Assembly (NCBI GenBank): GCA_029552125.1
Contig: JAKPEE010000051.1
Coordinates: 1-33,157, forward strand
Length of the DNA: 33,157 nt
Direction: 5' to 3'
DNA from: Bacillota bacterium
GTDB lineage: Bacteria > Bacillota > Dethiobacteria > DTU022
Under the pieces are notes generated by a model that did no database searches, was not told the origin of the DNA, and worked only from the letters and a program-made list of their open reading frames with translations. Shown in pieces: positions 1 to 8,337 of the stretch. Each line of letters begins with the position of its first letter. The first letter of the stretch is position 1. Made by a program: the position numbers and the translations under genes.

Positions 1-78
1 AATGCCCGGCTCCACTTTGATCGCTGCCTTGATCTCATCTATGATGGTTTCAGTGTAACGCTGACCCTGTATTAGCAT
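1..78 (-). CDS. Partial unknown ORF cut by the window edge
   Basis: Reading leftward from an ATG at 78, 26 codons stay open to the window edge. The start of the product is MLIQGQRYTETIIDEIK. An in-frame TAG lies four codons upstream, so this ATG is the first possible start in the frame. The upstream ribosome binding site is weak. I do not recognise the protein. It could be a real gene continuing outside the window, or chance. Confidence 0.25.
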   Translation of the reverse strand, partial: MLIQGQRYTETIIDEIKAAIKVEPGI

Positions 79-204
79 GCTTCTATGCTACATCAATCGA
101 CCCCCGGTGTCAAGTGTGTGCTCGGATCACCCCCTCGTGGGAGAGGGCCGGGGTGGGGGGATTTAGGCTGAAGCAGACGGCATAATCTGGGAGCCAGGGC
201 CAGT

Positions 205-240
205 AAAAAGGGGACAACAGCTTAAAACTGTGTACCCCCC
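205..240 (-). terminator. Terminator-like hairpin downstream of the leftward operon
   Basis: On the minus strand GGGG...ACAG pairs with CTGT...CCCC around a TTTTAAG loop. There is a 3x3 internal mismatch, and a run of five T follows. It lies about 70 bases beyond the stop of the last gene of the leftward block, so it is the likely end of that transcript. In the rest of the gene-poor stretch 79-307 I see only a GC-rich purine run near 130-160 and no gene. Confidence 0.45.
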
Positions 241-307
241 GCCATAAACAATGTATCCATGTATTATTGCTGCTTTTTTCTGGGTCCCCTATTCTGTCTC
301 CTGCCCT

Positions 308-850
308 CTACCGGCTGCTTTCCTCCCCTTTCCCGCTGACTTCCTGATCTTCTTCGGCCACCCCGATCACTACTTCCTCCAGGATCCGGTCTTCCTCATC
401 CAGGAAAAGCCAGCGCGATAGTTCACCGACCTTTTCCCGCTCTACGGTAACGACATGATATGCACGGGGCTGTTCAACCACCTTAACCTGCACCTGCATT
501 GCTCCATCTTCCTGAGGAAAGATCTGGATACTCTTAATTTCTCCGTACATCACGCTAACCGCGTATTCAAACAAATCGTTAAACGGGTAGTCGGGTAACC
601 CGGCATACTCCTCCCGTAATTGGGCCCATTCTTCCATGGTTTGAATAACCCGGAAAGAGGCGGGGGTATCCAGTTCACCCCGGTCAGCGGTGATAAATGT
701 AAGCAAATTATCAACCTCATCTTCAGGTACAGTTACCGGCTGTTCAACATTGCGAAAAAAATTATCATAAATCGATAAGCTGACCAGAAGGACCAGCAAA
801 AACAAAAGAGGCAGCAAGCGCCTGGCCTCTATAACAAGAAAACGATGCAT
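308..850 (-). CDS. Membrane-anchored protein of unknown function
   Basis: This 180-residue product has a short basic N-terminus (HRFLVIEARR) and one hydrophobic segment at about residues 12-28, then an acidic extracytoplasmic domain. It is therefore probably a signal-anchored protein facing outside the membrane. The soluble part is rich in Glu, Asp and Val and contains a stretch beginning YAVSVMYGEIKSIQI that looks like a beta-sheet core. I recognise no catalytic motif and cannot name a family. The ATG at 850 has a strong site (GGGGAGG, about 8 bases upstream). The gene follows mtaB by 53 bases on the same strand and is probably the last gene of the heat-shock/translation operon. Confidence 0.75.
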   Translation of the reverse strand: MHRFLVIEARRLLPLLFLLVLLVSLSIYDNFFRNVEQPVTVPEDEVDNLLTFITADRGELDTPASFRVIQTMEEWAQLREEYAGLPDYPFNDLFEYAVSVMYGEIKSIQIFPQEDGAMQVQVKVVEQPRAYHVVTVEREKVGELSRWLFLDEEDRILEEVVIGVAEEDQEVSGKGEESSR

Positions 851-903
851 CCAAGGTCCTCCCCTTCCTGTACACTTTTACTTAATAAGTATGCACAGTC
901 CGG

Positions 904-2232
904 CTATTTATGTCTCTGCCGCAGGGGGGCACCCCACATAATTTGTTCCGCTTTTTCAATTCGTTTTAGTTTTACTTTTATCAGTTTACCCCGCCAGTGG
1001 CGCCCTTTTCCTTTCAGCTCCACCCGGGCCCGCAGATATTGCGGGGTAAAACCTTCCCCGTAATTGTAGGGCACCACTTTTTCCACCAGCACATCTTGTT
1101 CCGTATCAAGATGGCGCCGCATGAAGGCGGCGGCAACCTCGTGGCCCAGGGCAATCATTTCCCGGCTGCGCTTTTCCTTTTCCGCCTGTGAAACCTGGTC
1201 AGGGTAAGCCGCTGCGGGCGTACCGGGGCGGGGCGAATATTTAAACACGTGGAGCCGGCTGAAGCCCGCTTTTTGCACCAGGCTCATGCTGCGCCGGTGA
1301 TGCGCTTCGCTTTCTCCGGGAAACCCGACAATGACATCGGCGCTGACAGCCAGGCCGGGAATTTTTTGCTGCAGCCATTTTACCAGGTAAAGATATTCTT
1401 CGGGAGTGTAAGGGCGGTTCATTCTCTTCAAGATTTCTCCGTCCCCGCTCTGCAAGGGGATGTGCAGGTGCGGGCAGATCTTTTCAGAAGCGGCGATCTG
1501 TTCCACCAGCTCCCCGGTGATATCTCCCGGCTCCAGGGAACTAAGGCGCAGGCGCAGTAATCCCGGCAGTTGCTCCATTTCCCTGAGCAGGCCGGCCAGG
1601 GTGACCGCTTCCAGGTCCACCCCGTAAAGCCCCAGGTGAATTCCGGTGAGCACAATCTCGCGGCAGCCCACCCGTAAAAGGGCGCGGGCTCGCTCCAGCG
1701 CCTCCTCGGGTTTAAGGCTGCGCAAAGGCCCCCGCACCCGGGGAACGATACAGTAAGTGCAGTGCTGGTTGCACCCCTGCTGAATATTTAAAAAACCCCG
1801 GGTGCGGCCGCGCCGCAGGACCGGGGGCAAGGCTTCAAAGGTGCTCTCTTCCGTGAAGGGCTGAACCAGGCTGACCGGACAGCCCTGCTGCAGCTCGTTC
1901 ACCGCCTGGGGAAGCCTGCTCCGCCCGGAAGTGCCCACAATCAAGTCTACCTGCCCCATCTGTTTAAGTTCTTCCGGGAATCCCTGGGCGTAACAGCCCG
2001 TAGCCACGATTATCGCATTGGGGTTGCGGCGGCGGGCCCGGCGGATCATTTTTCTGGACTTGTGGTCGCTTAAACCGGTCACCGTGCAGGTATTGATCAC
2101 ATAAACATCGGCCTCATTGTCAAAATCGGTAACCGTGTAACCCGATTTTTCAAAAAGGGCCTGCAGGGATTCTGTTTCACAAAAGTTCACTTTACAACCG
2201 AGGGTAAAAAAAGCAACCTTCTTTTTTCTCAT
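904..2232 (-). CDS. mtaB: tRNA t6A37 methylthiotransferase MtaB
   Basis: This radical-SAM enzyme adds a methylthio group to N6-threonylcarbamoyladenosine at position 37 of ANN-decoding tRNAs. The 442-residue product has the full family layout. The N-terminal UPF0004 domain carries its three cluster cysteines at residues 13 (TLGCKVN), 49 (INTCTVT) and about 80 (TGCYAQ). The radical-SAM motif CNQHCTYC lies near residue 155. A C-terminal TRAM-like domain ends the protein (VELKGKGRHWRGKLIKVKL). Its ATG overlaps the rsmE stop codon in an ATGA arrangement, implying translational coupling. The order dnaJ-rsmE-mtaB matches the Bacillus heat-shock locus, supporting MtaB over its relatives MiaB and RimO. 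Confidence 0.95.
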   Translation of the reverse strand: MRKKKVAFFTLGCKVNFCETESLQALFEKSGYTVTDFDNEADVYVINTCTVTGLSDHKSRKMIRRARRRNPNAIIVATGCYAQGFPEELKQMGQVDLIVGTSGRSRLPQAVNELQQGCPVSLVQPFTEESTFEALPPVLRRGRTRGFLNIQQGCNQHCTYCIVPRVRGPLRSLKPEEALERARALLRVGCREIVLTGIHLGLYGVDLEAVTLAGLLREMEQLPGLLRLRLSSLEPGDITGELVEQIAASEKICPHLHIPLQSGDGEILKRMNRPYTPEEYLYLVKWLQQKIPGLAVSADVIVGFPGESEAHHRRSMSLVQKAGFSRLHVFKYSPRPGTPAAAYPDQVSQAEKEKRSREMIALGHEVAAAFMRRHLDTEQDVLVEKVVPYNYGEGFTPQYLRARVELKGKGRHWRGKLIKVKLKRIEKAEQIMWGAPLRQRHK

Positions 2233-3014
2233 TTTCTGTTAGCGTCCCTCAAGTTATACCGGCTTAAGGGCCCTGTGCCCACATCTCCCCAGGCTGATTG
2301 AACCATGGTCAGGGCAGCGATGGCCGCTGTTTCCGCACGCAAGATCCGCGGACCCAAATGAACAGTTTTAGCGCCGGCAGCGCAAAGAGCTTCTATTTCG
2401 GCGCTGCTAAACCCTCCCTCGGGGCCGGTAAACAGTAGTACTTCGTTGTTTCCAGGTTTTATCTGCCACAGCAGATCGGCCAGCCCGCGCTCATGCTCGT
2501 GCTCCCAAGGGATCAGGGCCAACCGCCCGGGAATCTCTTTCAATACCTTGTCCAGGTCGCATATGGGTTCCACAGGGGGTAGAAAAGCCCGCCGGCACTG
2601 GGCGGCGGCACTGCGGGCAATTTTCTGCCAGCGCAAGAGGCGCGCCGCTTCACGGGATCCGGTTAACCGGGGGATGCTGCGCTCGGTAAGCACAGGTATA
2701 ATCCGTGATACACCCAGTTCAACCGCCTGGCGGATTACCAGGTCCATCTTTTCTCCCTTGGCCAGGGACTGCAGCAAGGTCACTTTCAGGGCCGGCTCGC
2801 TGTTTTGCGCCGGTTCAACCAGCCATACCACAACTTCCCCGGGAGTGATGGAAACAATGATGCCATGATAAGCCGCGCCCCTGCCGTCAGCCACTACCAC
2901 GGCGGCCCCTTTGCGCAGTCTCAGGACGCGGTAGGCGTGGTTAACGTCCTCCGCTTCCAGGGTAATTTCCCGCTCCGCTTCCAGAATGGCGGATTCTTTG
3001 AAAAAATAGTGCAT
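2229..3014 (-). CDS. rsmE: 16S rRNA (uracil1498-N3)-methyltransferase RsmE
   Basis: RsmE methylates U1498 of 16S rRNA using S-adenosylmethionine and belongs to the SPOUT superfamily. The 261-residue product is the usual size. It has the C-terminal SPOUT signature FTGPEGGFSSAEI followed by LGPRILRAETA, which forms the knotted cofactor site. The N-terminal PUA-like part contains HAYRVLRLRKG. The ATG at 3014 is preceded by AAGGAGAG at good spacing. It sits between dnaJ (17-base gap) and mtaB (4-base overlap). In Bacillus the ribosomal protein L11 methyltransferase gene prmA lies between dnaJ and rsmE. Here there is no room for it, so it has been lost or moved. Confidence 0.93.
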   Translation of the reverse strand: MHYFFKESAILEAEREITLEAEDVNHAYRVLRLRKGAAVVVADGRGAAYHGIIVSITPGEVVVWLVEPAQNSEPALKVTLLQSLAKGEKMDLVIRQAVELGVSRIIPVLTERSIPRLTGSREAARLLRWQKIARSAAAQCRRAFLPPVEPICDLDKVLKEIPGRLALIPWEHEHERGLADLLWQIKPGNNEVLLFTGPEGGFSSAEIEALCAAGAKTVHLGPRILRAETAAIAALTMVQSAWGDVGTGPLSRYNLRDANRK

Positions 3015-3031
3015 CGGCTCTCCTTAAGCGG

Positions 3032-4150
3032 CTATTGGCCCCCGCCGAAAGCATCTTTTACTTTATTAAAAAAACCTTTTTCCTCGCTTAGCCTGGCAAA
3101 CTGCTCCAAGAGCTGTCTCTGTTTTTGGCTGAGGCGCCGGGGCACGGTTACTTTAACTCTCACGTGCAGGTCGCCCTTTCCAGAGCCGCGCAGCCGGGGC
3201 ATGCCGCGGCCTTTGAGGCGGAAAATGGCGTCGGGTTGGGTTCCCTCGGGTATCCTTAAAGGGGCCGGACCGTCCAGGGTGGGTATTTCCACCTCCGTGC
3301 CCAGGGCTGCATCAACCATACCCAGGGTCAATTCATAGAAGAGGTTATCTTTTTCCCGGCGGAAAAGCTCATGGGGGCGGATGCTAATTACGACATAAAG
3401 ATCACCGGGCGGGCCGCCGCGCAACCCCGCTTCCCCTCCGCCGGCGATACGCAGCTTTGAACCATGCTCCACGCCCGGCGGCAATTTAACCTCAATCTTG
3501 CGCTCGCGCACAACCCGGCCCTGGGCGCGGCAGGTGGGGCAGGGTTCCCTTATGATGCGGCCTTCCCCGCCGCATTGACTGCAGGTCTGCACATTGACAA
3601 AACGGCCAAAGGCGGTATTGCGGGTATACTGCTGCTGCCCGCTGCCGCCGCAGGAGGGGCAGGTTTCCGGGCGGGTGCCGGCGCGGGCGCGGCTGCCATT
3701 ACAATCGGGGCAGGTTTCCGTGCGGGGAATCTTAATCGTTTTGGAGCCTCCCCGGTATGCTTCCTCCAGGGTAATCTCCATATCGTAACGGAGGTGGGCT
3801 CCCTGCTCGGGGCCGGGTCGCCGCCTCACCCCTCCGCCAAAGCCGCTGAAAAAGCTCTCAAATATATCGGAGAAATCACTAAACCCAAACCCGCTGTAAT
3901 CGCCCCGGCCAAAACCATTAAAACCGTCGAAAGCCTGGTGGCCAAAACGATCATACTGCTCGCGTTTTTGGGGGTCGGATAAGACCTCGTATGCTTCGTT
4001 TATTTCTTTAAATTTGGCTTCCGCATCAGGATCTTCCTTGTTAAAATCTGGGTGATACTGCCGGGCCAGGCGGCGGTAAGCTTTTTTAATCTCTTCAGGG
4101 GAGGCGCTGCGCTCCACCCCCAGTATTTCGTAATAGTCCCTTTTGGACAA
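3032..4150 (-). CDS. dnaJ: Chaperone DnaJ (Hsp40)
   Basis: DnaJ is the co-chaperone that delivers unfolded substrates to DnaK and stimulates its ATPase. All domains are present in 372 residues. The J domain carries the HPD motif (YHPDFNK, near residue 35), followed by a Gly/Phe linker ([14 protein letters not shown]). The zinc region has four CxxCxGxG-type repeats ([31 protein letters not shown]). C-terminal substrate domains follow. The start is a TTG at 4150 giving MSKRDYYE, with GGGTGAG a few bases upstream. It is transcribed with dnaK, which lies 175 bases upstream across a palindromic element, and so should respond to HrcA/CIRCE. Confidence 0.97.
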   Translation of the reverse strand: MSKRDYYEILGVERSASPEEIKKAYRRLARQYHPDFNKEDPDAEAKFKEINEAYEVLSDPQKREQYDRFGHQAFDGFNGFGRGDYSGFGFSDFSDIFESFFSGFGGGVRRRPGPEQGAHLRYDMEITLEEAYRGGSKTIKIPRTETCPDCNGSRARAGTRPETCPSCGGSGQQQYTRNTAFGRFVNVQTCSQCGGEGRIIREPCPTCRAQGRVVRERKIEVKLPPGVEHGSKLRIAGGGEAGLRGGPPGDLYVVISIRPHELFRREKDNLFYELTLGMVDAALGTEVEIPTLDGPAPLRIPEGTQPDAIFRLKGRGMPRLRGSGKGDLHVRVKVTVPRRLSQKQRQLLEQFARLSEEKGFFNKVKDAFGGGQ

Positions 4151-4225
4151 CTTAACTCACCCAACTAGATTAAAGTATTATCAGTACAGTACAGTGTTAG
4201 CATGTCACATCATCCATAACCCGTC

Positions 4226-4291
4226 AAGGGGTACAGTTCATTTATAACCACCGGGCGTAAACGTCCCGGCCATAATGGCACTGTACCCCTT
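4226..4291. repeat. 66-nt palindromic element between dnaK and dnaJ
   Basis: A perfect 12-bp inverted repeat (AAGGGGTACAGT at 4226-4237, ACTGTACCCCTT at 4280-4291) encloses a second stem (CCGGG...CCCGG) around 4251-4269. There is no T-run on the minus strand, so it does not look like a simple terminator. It may be an mRNA processing or attenuation structure, or a small mobile palindromic repeat. Its ends resemble those of the hairpin at 205-240. Confidence 0.7.
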
Positions 4292-4325
4292 TGCAGGTTT
4301 TACGATTACAGCTTTTTATTTATCT

Positions 4326-6176
4326 TTATTTATCTTCCTTTATGTCATAATCGGCGTCAACCACGTTGTCTCCTTCCGGGCCGGCAGCGCCCGCCCCGGC
4401 ACCGCCGGAGGCTCCGCCGCCCGGGGGCTGCCCCTGCCCGGCCTTGGCCTGCTCATACAACTTGGCCGAAAGCTCGTGCATATATCCGTTCAACTTCTCC
4501 GTGGCCTGTTTAATCTTTTCTAGATCATCGCCCTGCGCAGCGCTGCGCAGCTCTGACGCCGCTTTCCTTACTTCTTCGGCCCTGGCGGAGTCCACCTTGT
4601 CGCCCAGATCTTTGAGGGCTTTCTCCGCCTGGTAGGCCAGGGAATCGGCATGGTTCTTGGCATCGACCAGCTCACGCCGCTTCTTGTCTTCCGCGGCATA
4701 CTGCTCCGCCTCGCGGACCATCTTTTCGATCTGGCTCTGATCGAGGCCACTGGATGCGGTAATGGTAATATGCTGCTCCTTGCCCGTGGCCAGATCCTTG
4801 GCCGAAACATTGACAATACCGTTGGCGTCAATATCAAAGCTCACTTCGATCTGGGGTACACCCCGGGGCGCCGGGGGAATCCCATCGAGCATAAACCGCC
4901 CCAGGGTCATGTTATCTGCGGCCATGGGCCGTTCACCCTGCAGCACGTGAACCTCTACGCTGGTCTGGTTGTCGGCAGCGGTGGAAAAGATCTGCTTTTT
5001 GCTGGTCGGGATAGTGGTATTGCGCTCGATGATTTTGGTAAATACCCCGCCCAGTGTTTCAATGCCCAGGGAAAGGGGCGTCACATCCAAAAGAAGGACA
5101 TCTTTGGCCTCACCGGCCAGTACGGCAGCCTGGTAAGCTGCGCCCAGCGCCACAACCTCGTCGGGGTTGACGCCCTTGTGCGGCTCTTTGCCCAGCAGCT
5201 TGCGAATAGCTTCCTGCACCGCCGGGATGCGGGTTGACCCTCCTACCAGGATGATGCGGTCAATATCTTCCACCTTGAGCCCGGCATCGGCAAGGGCCCG
5301 GCGCGTCGGCTCCATGGTCTTCTCCACCAGGTCCGCGGTCAGCTCCTCAAATTTGGCCCGGGTCAGGGTCATATCCAGGTGCTTCGGGCCTTCCTGGGTG
5401 GCGGTGATAAAAGGTAGGTTTATGGTTGTGGAAGTCACCGAGGATAGCTCAATTTTGGCTTTTTCCGCCGCCTCTTGCAAGCGCTGCAGTGCCATGCGGT
5501 CCTGCCGCAGGTCGATGCCGTGATCCTTCTTAAACTCGTCGGCCACGTAATCGATGATGCGCCGGTCAAAATCGTCGCCGCCGAGGCGGTTGTTGCCGCT
5601 GGTAGCCTTAACTTCCACCACGTCGTCGCCCAGTTCCAGCACAGAAACATCAAAGGTGCCGCCGCCCAGGTCAAACACCAGGATGCGCTGCTCGCCTTTT
5701 TTGTCCAGACCGTATGCCAGGGCTGCCGCGGTCGGCTCGTTAATAATCCGCAGCACCTCCAGCCCGGCAATCTTGCCCGCATCCTTGGTGGCCTGGCGCT
5801 GGCTGTCGGTAAAATAGGCCGGAACAGTAATCACCGCCTGGGTTACCTTTTCGCCCAGGTATGCCTCGGCATCGGTTTTCAGCTTTTGCAAAATCATGGC
5901 CGAAATTTCCTGGGGTGTATATTTCTTACCGTCAATATTCACGGTATAATTCGTACCCATCTCCCGCTTGATGGAAAGAATGGTGCGATCGGGGTTGGTA
6001 ATAGCTTGCCGCTTGGCTACCTGCCCGACCAGCCGCTGTCCGTCCTTGGTAAAGGCTACCACCGAAGGGGTCAGCCTGCTTCCTTCCGCGTTGGGTATTA
6101 CCTCGGGCTCACTGCCCATTAAAACTGCAACAACCGAGTTGGTTGTGCCCAGGTCAATTCCTACTACTTTGCCCAT
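4326..6176 (-). CDS. dnaK: Chaperone DnaK (Hsp70)
   Basis: DnaK is the ATP-driven Hsp70 chaperone of the cytoplasm. The ATPase domain begins with the phosphate loop GIDLGTTNS and contains the second phosphate motif [15 protein letters not shown] and the adenosine motif [13 protein letters not shown]. The interdomain linker and start of the substrate domain read [11 protein letters not shown]. The C-terminus has the usual Gly/Pro/Ala-rich tail ending DYDIKEDK. The frame is open 11 codons further upstream, but the ATG at 6176 ([10 protein letters not shown]) is the real start because it has AAGGAGGATCT about 10 bases upstream and matches the family N-terminus, giving 616 residues. It lies between grpE and dnaJ in the HrcA-controlled operon. 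Confidence 0.98.
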   Translation of the reverse strand: MGKVVGIDLGTTNSVVAVLMGSEPEVIPNAEGSRLTPSVVAFTKDGQRLVGQVAKRQAITNPDRTILSIKREMGTNYTVNIDGKKYTPQEISAMILQKLKTDAEAYLGEKVTQAVITVPAYFTDSQRQATKDAGKIAGLEVLRIINEPTAAALAYGLDKKGEQRILVFDLGGGTFDVSVLELGDDVVEVKATSGNNRLGGDDFDRRIIDYVADEFKKDHGIDLRQDRMALQRLQEAAEKAKIELSSVTSTTINLPFITATQEGPKHLDMTLTRAKFEELTADLVEKTMEPTRRALADAGLKVEDIDRIILVGGSTRIPAVQEAIRKLLGKEPHKGVNPDEVVALGAAYQAAVLAGEAKDVLLLDVTPLSLGIETLGGVFTKIIERNTTIPTSKKQIFSTAADNQTSVEVHVLQGERPMAADNMTLGRFMLDGIPPAPRGVPQIEVSFDIDANGIVNVSAKDLATGKEQHITITASSGLDQSQIEKMVREAEQYAAEDKKRRELVDAKNHADSLAYQAEKALKDLGDKVDSARAEEVRKAASELRSAAQGDDLEKIKQATEKLNGYMHELSAKLYEQAKAGQGQPPGGGASGGAGAGAAGPEGDNVVDADYDIKEDK

Positions 6177-6235
6177 TATTAATAGATCCTCCTTTTCCTT
6201 AATCCACAAATAAGTCTGTTCTTAAGTATTTCACT

Positions 6236-6832
6236 TTAACTCCGGCACACTTTAACCATGGCCGGTCGGAGCACTCTTTGCTTGTATAAATAGCCTTTTT
6301 GCAACTCTTCCGCCACGCAGCCCGGTTCGCCCTCTTCCACCTGCAGCACCGCATGGTGATAATTGGGGTCAAAAGGCTGCCCCAGGGAGTCCATCACGGT
6401 AACTCCCTCTTGCTCCAGCAACTGCAGCATCTGGCGGTGAATCATTTCCAGGCCTTCACGATATGAATCCGGCACCGCTTCCGACCGGGCGGAATCAATG
6501 GCCCGTTCCATGTTATCCAGCACCGGTAAAAGCTTTTCTAAAAACTTAAACAATGCGTATTCCCGGGTCTCTTCCTGCTCGGCGCGGCTGATACGGCGGA
6601 AATTATCAAAATCAGCCTGCTTGCGCAACAGGCGGGCTTTAAGCTCTTCCCTCTCTTTCTCCCACTCTGCCTTTAATATCTCAATTTCGGAGAGCTCCGG
6701 CTGCTCCGGCTCCGGTAGAGCCTGTTCGCTGCCCTCATCCACTGCACTTGATTCCCCGGCTGCGTTTTCAGCAGCCTCACTGTTTTCTATATGGTTATGA
6801 TCCTGCTTCTTGGATTCGTCTTCCCTGGCCAT
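6236..6832 (-). CDS. grpE: Nucleotide exchange factor GrpE
   Basis: GrpE is the nucleotide-exchange factor for DnaK. The N-terminal third is acidic and disordered. A long coiled coil follows (EREELKARLLRKQADFDNF), then the conserved head with LPVLDNMERAI and the signature VMDSLGQPFDPNYHHAV, and the protein ends MVKVCRS. An upstream GTG at 6844 is in frame but itself lies within the AAGGTGA ribosome binding site. The ATG at 6832 (MAREDESKK) is better placed and gives 198 residues. The gene sits between hrcA and dnaK, the classical order. Confidence 0.95.
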   Translation of the reverse strand: MAREDESKKQDHNHIENSEAAENAAGESSAVDEGSEQALPEPEQPELSEIEILKAEWEKEREELKARLLRKQADFDNFRRISRAEQEETREYALFKFLEKLLPVLDNMERAIDSARSEAVPDSYREGLEMIHRQMLQLLEQEGVTVMDSLGQPFDPNYHHAVLQVEEGEPGCVAEELQKGYLYKQRVLRPAMVKVCRS

Positions 6833-6891
6833 CACAGGGTTCACCTTCTCTCTATATTTGATCTGTTTGGCCTGCCAGGCCGGCTGGCCAG

Positions 6892-7923
6892 CTATGAATT
6901 TAAACTTTCATTTAGTTTATCCACCAGGCAACGCACTACACCGATGACGCGGGAGTAATCCATGCGTGTGGGGCCCAGGACCCCCACTGTACCCAGATTT
7001 CTATTGTTTATCTTATACGTTGCGGTAATGAGGGTGCATTCATTAATTTCCTCCACCATGTTTTCGGTGCCTATCTGCACTACTACGCCTTCTTTTCCCA
7101 GGTTTCTTTCCAGGATTTTAAACAGTAGAGATTCCTGTTCGAAAAGAGAAAGCATGCGCCTTATTTTTTCGACATCCTTAAATTCGGGCTGGTTGAGAAT
7201 ATTAGTGGTGCCGCCCAAAAACACTCGCACCTGCTCTTCTTCTTTAAGGCTTTCCTCCAGCAAAATGAAGGCCTGCTCCAGCAACTCCATGCGGCGGAAC
7301 AGATCCCGCTTCAATTCATTAATCAGCGAAGTGGTAACCTGGTCTATCGACAGCCCGAACAGCTTCTGGTTCAGGTATGAAACAACCTGCTGCAGCTCCG
7401 GCGGTGAAAGGGATTGATTTAGCTCGATAACCTTGTTTTTAATAAAACCGGTATCGGTAATCAGGACCACCAGCCCCCTCTTTTCATCCAGGGGCAAAAT
7501 ACGCATCTGGCGGAAAGTGCTTCTTTTATACTGCGGGCCCATAATTAGTGAAGTATGATTGGTAATCGATGAGAGCACCCGCGCGGCACTGATAATAATC
7601 TGCTCAATCTCACGCATCTTATCGGCGTTTAAGGAGCGGCTAATGGCCGATGTTTCTTCCTCGTCCGGCCCACCGGGGGGCATCAGGTTGTCGACATAGT
7701 AACGGTAACCTTTCTGGGAAGGAATGCGCCCGGCAGAAGTATGAGGTTGAGAGAGGTAGCCCATCTCCTCCAGGTCGGCCATTTCATTGCGAATGGTGGC
7801 GGAACTGAGTCCGATCCGGCAGGTGCGGGCGATAGTGCGGGATCCCACCGGATCAGCCGTTTCTATATAATTAGACACAACAGCCTCTAAGATCTTTTTC
7901 TTTCTTTCCGTTAAGGCAGTCAT
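6892..7923 (-). CDS. hrcA: Heat-inducible transcription repressor HrcA
   Basis: HrcA represses class I heat-shock genes by binding CIRCE and depends on GroEL for activity. The product has the N-terminal winged helix (LTERKKKILEAVVSNYIE, then DPVGSRTIAR and SSATIRNEMADLEEMGYL), a GAF-like dimerisation domain and the family ending GPTRMDYSRVIGVV. The frame stays open to 7956, but that extension begins inside CIRCE. The ATG at 7923 (MTALTERKK) has GGGGAGAG upstream and gives the normal length of 343 residues. The gene heads the grpE-dnaK-dnaJ operon and should repress itself. Confidence 0.97.
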   Translation of the reverse strand: MTALTERKKKILEAVVSNYIETADPVGSRTIARTCRIGLSSATIRNEMADLEEMGYLSQPHTSAGRIPSQKGYRYYVDNLMPPGGPDEEETSAISRSLNADKMREIEQIIISAARVLSSITNHTSLIMGPQYKRSTFRQMRILPLDEKRGLVVLITDTGFIKNKVIELNQSLSPPELQQVVSYLNQKLFGLSIDQVTTSLINELKRDLFRRMELLEQAFILLEESLKEEEQVRVFLGGTTNILNQPEFKDVEKIRRMLSLFEQESLLFKILERNLGKEGVVVQIGTENMVEEINECTLITATYKINNRNLGTVGVLGPTRMDYSRVIGVVRCLVDKLNESLNS

Positions 7924-7949
7924 GCATATTCTCTCCCCTGGGATGATTA

Positions 7950-7976
7950 TTAGCACTCTAGAACGGAGAGTGCTAA
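7950..7976 (-). promoter_or_regulatory. CIRCE operator for HrcA
   Basis: The sequence is TTAGCACTC-N9-GAGTGCTAA, an exact match to the CIRCE consensus. It lies between the promoter at 7985-8014 and the hrcA ATG at 7923, in the 5' untranslated region. HrcA bound here would block the whole hrcA-grpE-dnaK-dnaJ transcript. Confidence 0.98.
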
Positions 7977-7984
7977 CTGTACTA

Positions 7985-8014
7985 AAAATAACATCCCGGC
8001 GGGGGTTTTGTCAA
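7985..8014 (-). promoter_or_regulatory. Sigma-A promoter of the hrcA operon
   Basis: On the minus strand there is a perfect -35 TTGACA (8014-8009), an 18-base spacer and a -10-like TATTTT (7990-7985). CIRCE begins about 9 bases downstream, as expected for a class I heat-shock promoter. The -10 matches at four of six bases. Confidence 0.7.
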
Positions 8015-8032
8015 GGTCAACCTGGAAAAAAA

Positions 8033-8284
8033 TTAGAGTGAAGAATCGCTGGAAGAGAAAATGGTGCGCCAGCAGGTGAGCATCCGGATCATGTCAACGG
8101 TGATCGTATTGCCGCTAAAGGTTAGTTTGATTTTGCCGCCGCCCTGATTATGCACAGTAAAAGCCGCCCTTTCACGCTGCAGGCCCATCAGGTCGGCAAG
8201 GTTCCTCTCCGCCAGGTTGAACCCGCCGTAGAGCACGAGCAGCGCCAGGACCAGCCCGGCCGTAAAATAAATAAAACTGCGCAC
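8033..8284 (-). CDS. Small YqxA-like (DUF3679-type) membrane protein
   Basis: This 83-residue product has one hydrophobic segment at residues 4-21 (FIYFTAGLVLALLVLYGG) and a short polar tail. In Bacillus the small gene yqxA (DUF3679) directly follows spoIIP and precedes the hrcA region. Size, topology and position here all agree, though the sequence itself carries no decisive motif. The start is a GTG at 8284 with GGGGGCG upstream. It lies 53 bases after spoIIP on the same strand and is probably co-transcribed with it. A sporulation role is inference from context. lepA and hemW, which separate yqxA from hrcA in Bacillus, are absent here. Confidence 0.65.
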   Translation of the reverse strand: MRSFIYFTAGLVLALLVLYGGFNLAERNLADLMGLQRERAAFTVHNQGGGKIKLTFSGNTITVDMIRMLTCWRTIFSSSDSSL

Positions 8285-8337
8285 AGTTTCGCCCCCAGGA
8301 TCACGATCAATATTAAGATGAACGGAAGGGGCGGTTG

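Noticed and set aside
3464-3982. Plus-strand Ala/Gly-rich frame opposite dnaJ
   Set aside because: It is an antisense shadow of the Gly-rich and zinc regions of DnaJ. The composition is explained by that gene.
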